From contig BQMJ01000028.1 in NCBI GenBank assembly GCA_025991245.1, forward strand, positions 124,001 through 188,000: 64,000 bases of DNA, written 5' to 3'. The notes below the pieces were generated by a model. That model ran no database searches, had not been told where the DNA came from, and saw only the letters and a list, made by a program, of their open reading frames with translations. Origin of the DNA: Galdieria partita. Taxonomy: Eukaryota > Rhodophyta > Bangiophyceae > Galdieriales > Galdieriaceae. Positions 20,743 to 31,449 of the stretch are shown here, piece after piece; position 1 is the stretch's first letter, and the number at the start of each line of letters is the position of its first letter. The translations under genes and the position numbers were made by a program.

Positions 20743-23214
20743 ATGCACAATAGTAGTAGCTCAGAAGAAGAATTTTTACCAAAGAAAAGGAAACACGTCC
20801 GTTTTTGGGAAGAACTTACAGAAGAAGATAATGACCAGAAATTCGAAAACTCTTCGACGAGGAATGGAAATAGGTTCATTGACTTGCCACGTCCTGTGAA
20901 CTTTGTCAAGTCGTCTACAAAAGAAGAGACAGAAGAGGAACCAACCAATGGCAACTTACAACAAAGCACCACAACTCATGTGGAGAAGAGCACTGAACAA
21001 GAAGAAACGCAAGTGAGTGACGAATCAGAAGCTGATGAAGAAGAGGTGCTTTGGACCGAGCCGGGTTTTGTGAAAAGGCAACAACTTTCTTTGTCCAAAA
21101 CTTTACCTAAAGACTTTGGAGTGGTTCGCAAGGTAAAGAATGAATATTTGTTTGCGTCGCATAACAGAAACCGAAACCAATCTGTCATCGAAAGTTCGAA
21201 TTCCTCACATGAAAGTCAGAACCAGCTTGGGAGTTGGGAAAAGTATACCAAAGGTTTTGGTTCAAAGATGTTACAAAAGATGGGGTTTACTGGTCGATTG
21301 GGTGCATATGAACAGGGACTTTCCAAGCCTTTAGAACCACAAGTTCGTCCAAAGAATCTGGGTTTGGCAGCCGATGGATTTCAAGAAAAAGCTAAAGTGA
21401 ACAACAATATAACTCGGAAGACAAGGAATAATGTCTCTAATGTTGTAAATAGTGAAACGGAAAGTCAATTTATTCCAGAAAAGAAGCGGTGGAAGAAGAG
21501 AGTTGTTGTAGAGAAGCAGCAAGTGTTGGATATTAACAGAGAGTTGAGTCAAACTGTGAATGACATTATTATAGACATGAGAGGACCTGAAAAGCGTTCT
21601 CTTAATCACATTAGTGAAGGAATATCTACAGAAGAACAAATACATGATACAAAACCTGATAAGTTTCTTCCAGAATTGCAATACAATATTCGAATTTTGA
21701 AAGATCTAACAAAGACTGATTGGGAACAGTCTACTGAACAACTCAAACTAGAGCAGAGACGATCGATATCGCTGCAAAGTGAATTGAAAGTATTGGAAGG
21801 ACGCCACTCAGATTTGAAGGAAAAGAGAAGTATTCTTGAATCCTTTTTAGAGTTGCTCAAAGAAATGAATTCGAGTGTTTCTTTACATGATTTGATTTCA
21901 ATGAGTAGACAAGCCATGGAGCGATATGCTGAATGCTTTGAAAGTATTGGCATTTTGGATGCACTCACAGCGTGTGCTCAACGTCACTTGAATGACTATT
22001 TTGGCAAAGAACATTATTGGAAACCAACGATACCGGATAGACAATGGATACAAGATGTCTCTGATCTTGGAAATATACTCGGTGGAAGAGATGAGTCTAA
22101 GATATATTCACAGTTATTATGGAATACCATAATCCTAAGAATCAAAAGACATTTGGTATCTGCCAACTTTAATGCTCAACAACCACATGATTTGGTGTCG
22201 TTTATAGAAAGATGTTATAAAGTGTTTCCGGAAGCTTTGGTCGAAACGTTGGCTTCGGATATAGTTTATCCACGACTTTTACAAGAAGTTGAAGGAGATT
22301 GGGAACTCTCAGAGAGTCTTATGCCGCATCATTGGATATTCCCTTGGCTTCCTTTATTAGGTAGGCGTAGAGTTGCTCATCTTTTTGACTATATTTGGAG
22401 AAGAATAGGAAAGTGTATTATTAACAAGTGGCATCCTTCAGAGAGCTTTGCAAGAGAAATTGTTGAACCTTGGTTACAAATAGCTAAGAAGACTTCACTA
22501 TCTAAATTATTTCATCAATATGTGATACCCCGACTAGAATCAACTCTCAAGGATGAATTGATAATAGACATACCAGATAAAGAGAGTCTTGAAACGAGTT
22601 CTGAAGCATTCTCGGTATTCTATTGGATTATGGGTTGGTATGGAATACTTGAAAATGAAGCTTTGGCAGGAATTCTTCTTAAGGGCTTCTTTCCTGTATG
22701 GTTACAAACACTTTTGCGATGGCTAAGGTTACAAGATGTAGATTGGGAACAAGTAACTATTTGGTATGACCTTTGGAAACAAAAGTTTCCAGTTGAGATT
22801 CAAAGAATGAATAACATTCGAAGAGCATTTGATATTGCTTTAGATGTAATGAATCGTTCCATGATGGGCGAAGATACTGAAAACATGGATATTCATCGAT
22901 TGCTATCCACAGCACAAGTTTCGAAGAAGAAGGAAAGTCGATTATCTTCGACCTCGTCTTCAATAAGACAAGTTACTGATATGCACATTTCAAGTTTTAA
23001 GGATTTGGTTGGTTACTTTGCGGAAAGAAATGGAGTTACTCTAGTACCTTGTAAGAATAATAATCGGTTAGAAGAGCCAATGTATTTATTTGGAGATATT
23101 CCTATTCGATTGGATCATCAACAGCAAATTGTGTACTATCAATCATCGAATAAGAGAGAATGGAAACCTATTGCACTGGAAGACTTGTTACAAATGACGA
23201 TTCAAAGTGGCTGA
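20743..23214 (+). CDS. TFIP11: TFIP11/STIP-type G-patch splicing factor
   Basis: TFIP11 (yeast Ntr1) activates the DEAH helicase that disassembles the spliceosome. The single exon encodes 823 residues, near the family size of 830-840. An acidic N-terminal region is followed by a G-patch around residues 165-200 (GFGSKMLQKMGFTGRLG... with KPLEPQVRPKNLGLA), a basic linker, a coiled coil, and a long C-terminal GCFC/TIP domain with tryptophan-rich blocks such as WIFPWLPLLGRR and RWLRLQDVDWEQV. The ATG chosen is the first in frame; upstream only a TTG is available. Its last 13 coding bases overlap the end of the convergent PfkB gene. The density of short introns in this genome makes such a factor heavily used. 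Confidence 0.88.
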   Translation: MHNSSSSEEEFLPKKRKHVRFWEELTEEDNDQKFENSSTRNGNRFIDLPRPVNFVKSSTKEETEEEPTNGNLQQSTTTHVEKSTEQEETQVSDESEADEEEVLWTEPGFVKRQQLSLSKTLPKDFGVVRKVKNEYLFASHNRNRNQSVIESSNSSHESQNQLGSWEKYTKGFGSKMLQKMGFTGRLGAYEQGLSKPLEPQVRPKNLGLAADGFQEKAKVNNNITRKTRNNVSNVVNSETESQFIPEKKRWKKRVVVEKQQVLDINRELSQTVNDIIIDMRGPEKRSLNHISEGISTEEQIHDTKPDKFLPELQYNIRILKDLTKTDWEQSTEQLKLEQRRSISLQSELKVLEGRHSDLKEKRSILESFLELLKEMNSSVSLHDLISMSRQAMERYAECFESIGILDALTACAQRHLNDYFGKEHYWKPTIPDRQWIQDVSDLGNILGGRDESKIYSQLLWNTIILRIKRHLVSANFNAQQPHDLVSFIERCYKVFPEALVETLASDIVYPRLLQEVEGDWELSESLMPHHWIFPWLPLLGRRRVAHLFDYIWRRIGKCIINKWHPSESFAREIVEPWLQIAKKTSLSKLFHQYVIPRLESTLKDELIIDIPDKESLETSSEAFSVFYWIMGWYGILENEALAGILLKGFFPVWLQTLLRWLRLQDVDWEQVTIWYDLWKQKFPVEIQRMNNIRRAFDIALDVMNRSMMGEDTENMDIHRLLSTAQVSKKKESRLSSTSSSIRQVTDMHISSFKDLVGYFAERNGVTLVPCKNNNRLEEPMYLFGDIPIRLDHQQQIVYYQSSNKREWKPIALEDLLQMTIQSG

Positions 23215-24421
23215 ACGGAAGAAGCTCGTGGCATCTTATCGAGTTGTTGAATAAGTTCCACAAGTGTTTTTGGTTGAGTACCGGAATCAATTCTTTGCAT
23301 GGCAGCAGCCAAACCAACATCTGTCAACAGTTCCAAGTTGAGACTTGAAGATTGGATCTGTTTTTGATATATAAGCATAGCCAATAAACCAGCTGTAAAT
23401 GTATCACCGGCTCCAACTCCATTAATAGTACCTTTAGTTTGAAAGTTGGGTCGAAACACTTGAGTTCCTTTTGGCAAATAAGGAAAACAAGGAATATTCT
23501 TTTTCAGTATTTCAACATTTGGATGTGTAGAAAGAAAAGCTCCGCGAGGCCCTAAAGTAATGGCTACCAAAGCAACTCCCAAATCATGAAAGTAGTCGGC
23601 GATATCTTTGACTTGCTGAAAGTTGACTCGGTCTTCTAAAGGTTTGTTAGTAGAATTTCTTTCTAAATGTTGTGGATGTTTTCCTGATAGTGCAATGGCT
23701 TCTTCTATATTGACGTGAAATATTCCAACCGACTCAAGAGCAGAATGTACGATTCCTTCATCGTTGGTATTGGCTCCATTCATATCCAAAGCAATCGTTA
23801 TTCCCAACGAACGAATGGATTGAAAATGTTGAGCTAATATTTCGCCTTGTACTTGAGTAACCATATGAGGATATCCATAGTGATAAACCCAATAGGGAGG
23901 AATACTTGACTCATTGCTCTCCATTGTCTTCTTCTTCTGCAACGCTAGTCTTAGTTTGTCATCCAATAAATCATCCACTTGAATAGTTGTATTTGTACCC
24001 AAGTGACTAAAAGCGCCTCTTCCACCGTTGTAATAAACTGGCAAGACTGATAGACAAGTGCTTTTCGAGTCATCCATCCTTACATCACAAGTATCGATTC
24101 CCAAACTTTCTAGCTCCTTTATAAAACGACGGCCATTCTCGTCATTACCAACCTAAAACGCATTCCAATCCTATAGGGAATAACTGATCCTATGAAATAC
24201 ACTATAAAGCTTACTTTGGTAAGAACTTTGACCGGAATGCCTAACAACACGAAACCCTTTGCAGTATTGTAAACCGAACCTCCAGGGACATGAATATACT
24301 TTTCAAAGAATACAACTGATTCAGGAGTCTTTGGAATATCCGAGTTGATTAATAAAAGGTCTACAGAGTGCATACCTGCACATAGAACTGGTGGAAGTGT
24401 TTGCCTTGGCGTCTTTTCCAT
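23202..24421 (-). CDS. PfkB-family carbohydrate or nucleoside kinase
   Basis: PfkB (ribokinase-like) enzymes phosphorylate sugars or nucleosides. Two exons (intron 24153-24214) give about 385 residues. The N-terminal signature VPGGSVYNTAKGFVLLG and the C-terminal signature NGVGAGDTFTAGLLAML, with the catalytic Asp, are both intact. A middle segment has the usual ITLGPRGAF pattern. The substrate cannot be told; ribokinase-like or plant pfkB-like sugar kinases are candidates. I start at the Met preceding KTPRQTLPPV because further upstream the frame runs into the start of the divergent TRAPP subunit gene. The stop codon lies within the last codons of the TFIP11 gene on the other strand. Confidence 0.8.
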
Positions 24422-24544
24422 GTTGGTCCAGTTGACAAAACGTATCTCATTTCGTTTCTTTTTGGAATATTTTTTGAAAAAAGATGAGTTGAATGTTGAG
24501 TTGTTGGTTGATTGGCACAAAAACTTGATTGGTGAGATAATAAT

Positions 24545-27500
24545 ATGGAAGTAGCTAGTTCTATTCGTGACTTGGGAAACACAAGAGTTTTTGTGGTTCC
24601 TATTGGAAATGTTTCCAAAGAGTTGGTAAAACAATGTCTTTCGGAACTTGAAAACTATTCCATTGTGAGACTAAGTTTCTCACAACGATGGAGGAGTCAT
24701 TCAGAAGCTTTGCCTCCCACAACGAGCACCCATCAAGAGAAAAGTACAAGCCGTGTAGCGTCAAGTGGAGAAGAAATAGGAGTTTACCGATTTCAATTTC
24801 AACTTTGTTCACAAGACAAAGATGGTAGAATACAGTTGCCTAGTTCAGATTGGGAAACGTTTCAACTTTCTAGACGTAGTTGGGGTGTCATTGGGATAGC
24901 ACAAGTTTCGGAATGGAATGCAAGTAACCAGACACATGGCGCCAAAATTCAACAAGAACTTGCAGAAGTTTGCAAACCATTGAGGAAACAGCAACCAGTA
25001 GTTATGAGGTGCTTGGCTATTCAAGATGATAAGACAACAGTTCGAACGGAACAGGACCTCAAATATTCAGAAAAAGTATGGAACCAAGTAGAAGAAGAAT
25101 TGACTTCACTGGATATTGCTTCAGTAGAAGCCGAAAGTCTAAAGGATGACTTTGAAAGTTCAAGTTCTTATCCAAAGGAAACGTCACGAAACGATATGTC
25201 GACCTATTCTGCCACTGGAAATGGAGGTGATAGTTCAAGTGAAGAAGACAACTCAGTCAACAAAACGGCCTCTCAAACTTCTCATAGTAGAAGTGCTTCC
25301 GTTTCAAATTTAGACAACACTTTTGCAAATGTATCAACACCATCCGTTTCGACTATGTCAAGTGGTGGAGATCATGTTTCGTCAATACCTTTACAATATC
25401 TCAGTAGAAAGGAACTGGCTGATTCTAATTTGAAGAATTGGCTATCTTCATGGTTGACATCCTTTACAACAGATATTCATCAAACAATAGACTTTTGGCT
25501 CCGTAGATGGATGACTAGTGCAGATTTGATAGTATCACCAATGGATGCCGACAAGGCAGCAGAGAAGTTTTCCAAACTGGTGCGTAGAAGAGCATCTCGT
25601 TTGGATAAGTACTTTGGGGATTTCTATCTGATGAGTGGTAATTATCATAAATCCTTTATGAAGTATTCTGCTTGTGCAGCTGCTGCCAGAGCGAACAGTG
25701 ACTGGTTATGGTTAGCTGGAGCTATTGAAGGAACTTGTGCTTGTGCTATTCTCTTAGGACGTGACTTTACTACACTTTCAGGGATAGCGAATGTTGTAGA
25801 AGTTCAACCAGAAAATAGAGATCTGATATCACAAGTAATTCAACGTTATGATGAAGTTTGTAAATTATACCGAAAGAAGAGAGCCATTTTTATGGAAATG
25901 TTTGCCTGTTTGAGATTGGCCAACTTTTTATCAGAAACTGGTAGACATTCGGAACATTTGCTCTGGTTACAGAATGCAAGTGAAGCATTGGAGAAGATGC
26001 CCAGTCGTTACCCAAATGGTGCTGAAGAAGATAAGAGAATCAGATTGCTCGGATTGATAGGCTATGCATATTTACAGGCAGGTTGTTGGAGGAAGGCAAG
26101 TTTTTATTTCTGGAGAGAAGCCGTTGGATTGAGGCGTCAAGGTGATAGTCTTTCAGCAATAACCATTATTCAACAAGTAATTCGCTTATTTGGTCTAAAA
26201 GGCTCTCCTGTGTTGGAAGACCAAGAGACGGTGAGTAGGGATCATCATTATTCTTTAGGAATCAAAGAAAGTGTATTATGCAATGGCGATGACCGAACGA
26301 TACAAAAGGATGACACTCGTAAGGACTTGATGATATGGCCTTGTCTTATACGATTGGCTTTATTAGAAACTGCTTCTTCGTCGAGGGCTTCGGGGCATTC
26401 TTCACTTTGTTTATGGTCATGTTTGAAGGCATTGGAAACTTCAAAATACACTTCGCCTTGGGATGAAATGTCTAAAGTAACTACAGAAGATGCCAAAATT
26501 ATTGCCTGGATGCTAAGATATCCATTATCGATTCGTATCAAGAAATCTTGTGGACATTTCATTCATTTTTTGAATATACACAAAACTTGCTCTGAGAAGG
26601 AATCTCATATACAAAGATGTGAATCACATCCTTCTTCACCAACCCTTCGTGTATCACCTTCTCCATCACCTCAAAAGAGATTGTCTTCTAATCCCTTTAT
26701 TTATTCACCTTTTATGAACAAGCCAGAAAACAATTCACAAGTAGTTGTATCCAATTCTCCTTGTATGATATACATTGAGAAGGGCAAAGAATACGAGGTA
26801 AGATAATCCTATTCAAATTCATTTGGCTGCCAAATGACTGTAAATTAGTTTGTCTTTAACTTGTATAATGAACTGAAGAGTGCTATTCCATTGGAAATTT
26901 TGGAGATATTGGTTTGTATGGTTGACGATGAATGTCATTTATTAAGTGATCAAAGGAAGTCGGATATTTTTTCGATACGTAGTCTGCCATTTCTATTATC
27001 TCAAGGAGAGCAGATTATTCCGATTACTTTGAAAGCAGAAAAAACAGGCTATTTTTGTATTGTAGGCTTCTTAGGAAGGCTATGGAATAGAATCTGTGTT
27101 GACTTGTTGTTGGATGAAAGTCAATTTGTGTTTCTAGAAATTATTTCGCCTATTCCAACAATCGAGGCACATATTTTATTATCTAGTATCCATTCTGGTA
27201 ACTTGAACGAAGATAATCATTCGGATTGGAGGCTTGTACAAAATAATTGTGTCTTTTGGGATGGTGAAGTGGTAACTCTAAATATTGGACTGAAAATGAG
27301 CCAAGAACATATTGTCCAACCAATAGAATGGAAGTTGGAATTGCAACAACACGGAACAAATGGAGCTTTAGAATACGAAGAAGAAGAAATGAATCACATT
27401 CTACAACAATTGGTCTCTCAATTGACAAACTTTGAGAGCAACTCATTTCAGAATACATTTTGTCAACAGTGTCGTTGTTTGTTCTCTTCAGTTTCTGTAT

Positions 27501-28417
27501 CTCCTCAATATTTCGTAGAAAATCAGTCATTCCCCTGTAAGTTAGAATTAAGTTGCCAAGCTATCCATCAAAAAGAGATTCAAAAGATGTTATCCTTTAC
27601 TTGTTCTTGGATGATGAAACCTTCATTGGTAGCATCTTTTATAGGCATAACCAAAACAGCTGATGTTTTGATGGTTGAAGCTGAATATTTGTGTTATCAA
27701 CTAGTATTGGAACTTGATAATTGGATAGGAGCTCCGATGAATTTGAATATTACTAGTCCAACGGAAACTTGTGTGACAGGATTGCATTTGGAACCTGATG
27801 AATGTCAAAGAATATCGTTTGTTCCTTCTGCAAAACTATTATCGCTATTGAGACAAGCTGCGAAAGAATGCATTGGAAACGACTCTTTTTCTGACAAAGC
27901 AATTGGAATACTTACTTCACATTTGGAGTTTCATTGGGAATGTCCTTTGACTAAAAAGTCTGGAAAGACCCCGTTAAGGATATCTTCTCGTCTATCCACT
28001 TGTCTGGATGCTGACGTCATTTTACCTCGAGCTGAGATTGAATTTATTTATTCCAAGGCTCAACAGAAGAGTAGCATCTTCAAAGTGCCATGTCATGTAC
28101 CTGTTGAAGTGGAAATTCATGTGACCAATTGTTGGTGGCAATCTTTTCCAGAAGATTTGTGTCTTTCATTGAAAATGGAACAGGCAACTTGTGGTACTTG
28201 GACGGATGTGATGTTTCATGGAGTATATGGAGCTGGACAATGGGAAAATGTGGAATGTGGAAATATTTCGCCGGGAGAAAAAGTGATACATTCCATACAA
28301 GTCGAATTCGTATCTAGTGGCAGTTATTATTTGGTTGCTTATCTTGCATCATCCTCTAGTCCATGGAAAACTTTGAGAACTAAAGCACTGATTGAAGTAC
28401 AACACGTAGAAGAATAG
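24545..28417 (+). CDS. TRAPPC9: TRAPPII complex subunit TRS120/TRAPPC9
   Basis: TRS120 belongs to the TRAPPII tethering complex and helps activate Rab GTPases at the late Golgi. Two exons (intron 26798-26848) encode about 1273 residues, matching the family (about 1150-1290). The N-terminal part has a TRAPPC9-like opening, a Ser-rich acidic insertion (residues about 190-280), and a TPR-like helical stretch containing RRASRLDKYFGDFYLMSGNY. The second half is beta-rich, and the junction restores the family-like KGKEYEFVFNLYNELKSAIP. No signal or membrane segment is present. The identification rests on domain order and several conserved blocks, not on a catalytic residue. Confidence 0.75.
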
Positions 28418-28447
28418 AAATGAAATTGATTTATTGCCAATAACTGA

Positions 28448-30691
28448 TTACTGCGATGGTTTTCTATTTAACATTTCTTGTAAGAGATCCATAACAACTC
28501 GCAGTCGTTTGAGCATCTCAGGTTGACTGGGAAGATGCCCTTGTTGATAACTATTTCTTCGTCCATCCTTTCCTCGATAAGTAACGACATGAACTTCTGG
28601 AGATAAAATGACTTCAGTTCCATCACTAAAGTCTACCTGAATATTTCGATTGCTTAGACGAAAAATAATAGCAAATGAAGAACGAAACCAGGTCTTTATA
28701 TAAACTGGACGTGTTGCATCTTTGGCTCCACAACTTTCACTCGATGTGTCTGTATTTTGAAATGAACTCTCAGGAGATATTAAAGGGTCCTCTTGACCTT
28801 TGGGAGTATGATCAAGCATATAATTTCGAAAGTGAATAAGAAGCTTCACTTTCTTCTGTAACTCAGGAGGATATTCTTCCATTGTCATCTTTATCCACTT
28901 ATTCTCGTTTTTTTCGTTACGAGAGTCGGTTCGTTTCATATAATGAATCCAATTCTGTGGCCCTTTCTCCATAAGAATTTTGGTTCCATCGTTGAAACAT
29001 ACTCCAACCGAACCCAAACAAGTTTGGTAGCCTAATCCATACTTTTTCGAATAATCAAGCCACTTACATATCCAAGCTCCTCCAGTAAGTGCATTGACCG
29101 GAGACTGAAAGGATGGTGACCCACTTGTTGTTCCATCGTTGCTGTTTAAACTTGAAGTAAACCCAAGTGGACTTTGTTCAGCGCTTTTCAATAATGCAAA
29201 ACTTGACGTCAGCTGTTCACGAGCTTTGTTCAAAACCACTTGTTCATCGTCTTCTGACTGAGTATCTATAACTCTGTGATTACCGCACGATGTACCCATA
29301 GTCTTGCTGCGAGCCTCGTGGGACTCTGAAGACTTGGACTCCGTATTATCGTTGAGTTGAAGATGCTTCTCCAATGCTTGATGCAGCTTTTCCGAATTGT
29401 CAGTGTTTCTTGTAGTTTTCATTTGTTGTTGTAATTTTTGTAGAGGAGCTCTTTGGTCTTGAGATATCGATTGAATAACGTCATTCCATAAACCCGTAGA
29501 TCCAACGACAACCTGTCGTCGATTTTCTCGTCCTTTCTTGTTGTTTGAAGAATCTTTGCTTCGTTCGATAAGTTCCGACTCTTCAAACATAGGAGTCGAC
29601 TTTAATGCTTGTACGCTTAAAGCGCGAGGAATCTTATCATCAAAGAAAGGATGAGAGCGAATCTCATCGAGACTCAATCTTTTTGCTGGATCAGAATTTA
29701 AGATAGATCCGATGAGTTCAATTGCGCTGGTTGATAAATCTAATCTTTCAGGTATACTATAAATATTTTCTTTGATTCTTTTGTATGTACTTCTTACATC
29801 AGAAGTTTCGAATGGAGGCTTTCCAACCAACATCGTATAAAGGACGACTCCAGTGCTCCAAATATCTACTTCAAAGGAGTGTCCTTCCTTACCGGATAGT
29901 ATTTCAGGTGCTATGTAGTTTGGCGTTCCGCATATGGTTCTTTTACGTTCCTTGTCACTGCTCAATTGAGCAGCCAGACCGAAATCTCCTATTTTTACTT
30001 CCATATTTTCATCTAAGAAAAAGTTTCCCAATTTCAAATCCCGATGAATAACTAAACACTCCCGATGCATATAACGAACAGCATCCAAAATTTGAATCAT
30101 AAAATATTTCGTTTCATATTCTGTTAATCGTTGTCTCTGCCTGACCATATCCATAATGGTACCATTAGGACACAGTTCTAGTACTATATATACATTTTCT
30201 TGATCTTCAAAGCAACTTTCAAACTTTACAATGTGCCGATGTCTCAATTCTCGATGAATTCGAATTTCCGAAATCAACTTTTGCTTAGCGCTTTCTTTTC
30301 GAATGGCATTTTTGGGAATTATCTTGCCAGCGTACTTTTGATGGGTATGAATATCGGTTAAATGATAAACTTTGGCAAAGCCTCCCTTTCCGAGCAGCCT
30401 TCCTTTTTCAAATTTTCTTATTACTTCACCTATTGTCCCATTGTGTACTTTTCTTTCTTCTATATATTGCTTGGCTGTAGCATCATTTTGAGAGGAAGTG
30501 GCCTGTTCTCTACGAAATAGTTGGGCATACTTGGAGTAGGGGTTGTTATAGTTGACAGCATTCAACACACTTTTTGTTGGAACACTCTCTAGAGCTACTT
30601 GTACTCCTTGTAGAGTAAGTCCTTCGTTTTCTTTGTTTCCAGTTGGAGTTTTTGCAATCTCTTGCTTTTGCTGCTCTTGAGAAGATATCAT
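28448..30691 (-). CDS. PLK: Polo-like kinase
   Basis: Polo-like kinases drive mitotic entry, centrosome or spindle-pole function and cytokinesis. The single exon encodes 747 residues. The kinase domain (about 93-350) has GKGGFAKVY, the ATP-binding Lys in YAGKIIPK, HRDLKLGNFF, DFGLAAQL and the T-loop KRTICGTPNYIAPEIL with the activating Thr. A Ser-rich linker leads to two polo boxes (about 535-745): the first around WLDYSKKYGLGYQT and FNDGTKILM, the second around IQVDFSDGTEVILS. It is divergent from the Pumilio gene across 758 bp. An E2F-like site lies in that region. The call is secure. Confidence 0.95.
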   Translation of the reverse strand: MISSQEQQKQEIAKTPTGNKENEGLTLQGVQVALESVPTKSVLNAVNYNNPYSKYAQLFRREQATSSQNDATAKQYIEERKVHNGTIGEVIRKFEKGRLLGKGGFAKVYHLTDIHTHQKYAGKIIPKNAIRKESAKQKLISEIRIHRELRHRHIVKFESCFEDQENVYIVLELCPNGTIMDMVRQRQRLTEYETKYFMIQILDAVRYMHRECLVIHRDLKLGNFFLDENMEVKIGDFGLAAQLSSDKERKRTICGTPNYIAPEILSGKEGHSFEVDIWSTGVVLYTMLVGKPPFETSDVRSTYKRIKENIYSIPERLDLSTSAIELIGSILNSDPAKRLSLDEIRSHPFFDDKIPRALSVQALKSTPMFEESELIERSKDSSNNKKGRENRRQVVVGSTGLWNDVIQSISQDQRAPLQKLQQQMKTTRNTDNSEKLHQALEKHLQLNDNTESKSSESHEARSKTMGTSCGNHRVIDTQSEDDEQVVLNKAREQLTSSFALLKSAEQSPLGFTSSLNSNDGTTSGSPSFQSPVNALTGGAWICKWLDYSKKYGLGYQTCLGSVGVCFNDGTKILMEKGPQNWIHYMKRTDSRNEKNENKWIKMTMEEYPPELQKKVKLLIHFRNYMLDHTPKGQEDPLISPESSFQNTDTSSESCGAKDATRPVYIKTWFRSSFAIIFRLSNRNIQVDFSDGTEVILSPEVHVVTYRGKDGRRNSYQQGHLPSQPEMLKRLRVVMDLLQEMLNRKPSQ

Positions 30692-31449
30692 GGATGAGAA
30701 ACAAATAACGGTTGCTTATGGGTATCTAAAAAGGTCATCCGCAAAATATTCGTTCAACTTTGTAGTATGAGAGTAGAGGATATGCGCAAGGATATATGAC
30801 GAGAAACTGGAACGTTATTCCCCCCACAAGAAAAATTCAAGTTTTGGCGCCCAATCATGCGCTCTTCATTTCTTATTCAATTTCGGTTTCTGGGAAGAAG
30901 CAATATGGAAGAACCAAATAAAGAGGCTTTGAAAAAAGTTTTTATGGTTATCTACACAGCCATATTTATATAAGATATAACACAATATACATTCTGTAAC
31001 GAGTTCAAACCCACTTGTGTATGAAAGAATTCAGGAGTGTGTGCAAGTTGAAGAATATCCCCTAGACGGACTTGCAATTGGAGGCACTTTGATTTCCCCT
31101 TTTTGAGAAAAGCGCCGCATTGCATTTTCTGTTAAGGGGTTTCGGATGCTGGTTGACCTGCATTCCCAGCTAACCAGGACACGCGTTACCACAAGCGAGT
31201 TATTTCAAAACCCTCAATAAGGAACGTTTTGTTGATTAACCTATACGTCTATTTGAGGCAGTGCCAACCAGTTTGCAACGACTCCTTGTACAGTCTGTAC
31301 ATAGCAGGTGGGTTACAAAGTGCAAGGGTACGGAAAGGGAGAGAAAGGAAACTTATCACCCTTAGTGGCCTCTTTTCTGTACATTGCGTATTATTTTACT
31401 CCTGAAACATACATTGGCTATCTTCCTAAGACCCTATTAACTGGAAACG
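30692..31449. other. Long divergent region between PLK and PUM genes
   Basis: This 758 bp stretch is long for the window. It contains an E2F-like motif and, around 31150-31180, a possible hairpin (arms CTGGTT and AACCAG). It probably includes a long Pumilio 5' leader. I looked for tRNA A and B boxes: GAGTTCAAACC near 31000 is similar to a B box but lacks a matching A box or cloverleaf. No coding frame here looks real. Confidence 0.45.
30842..30851. promoter_or_regulatory. E2F-like site
   Basis: TTTTGGCGCC matches the E2F/DP consensus TTTSSCGC. It lies about 150 bp upstream of the Polo-like kinase ATG. E2F control of cell-cycle genes is established in cyanidiophytes. The same 10-mer also occurs by chance inside coding sequence elsewhere in the window, so function is unproven. 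Confidence 0.3.

Noticed and set aside
30990-31030. Possible tRNA B box (GAGTTCAAACC)
   Set aside because: No A box, acceptor stem or anticodon arm could be folded around it.
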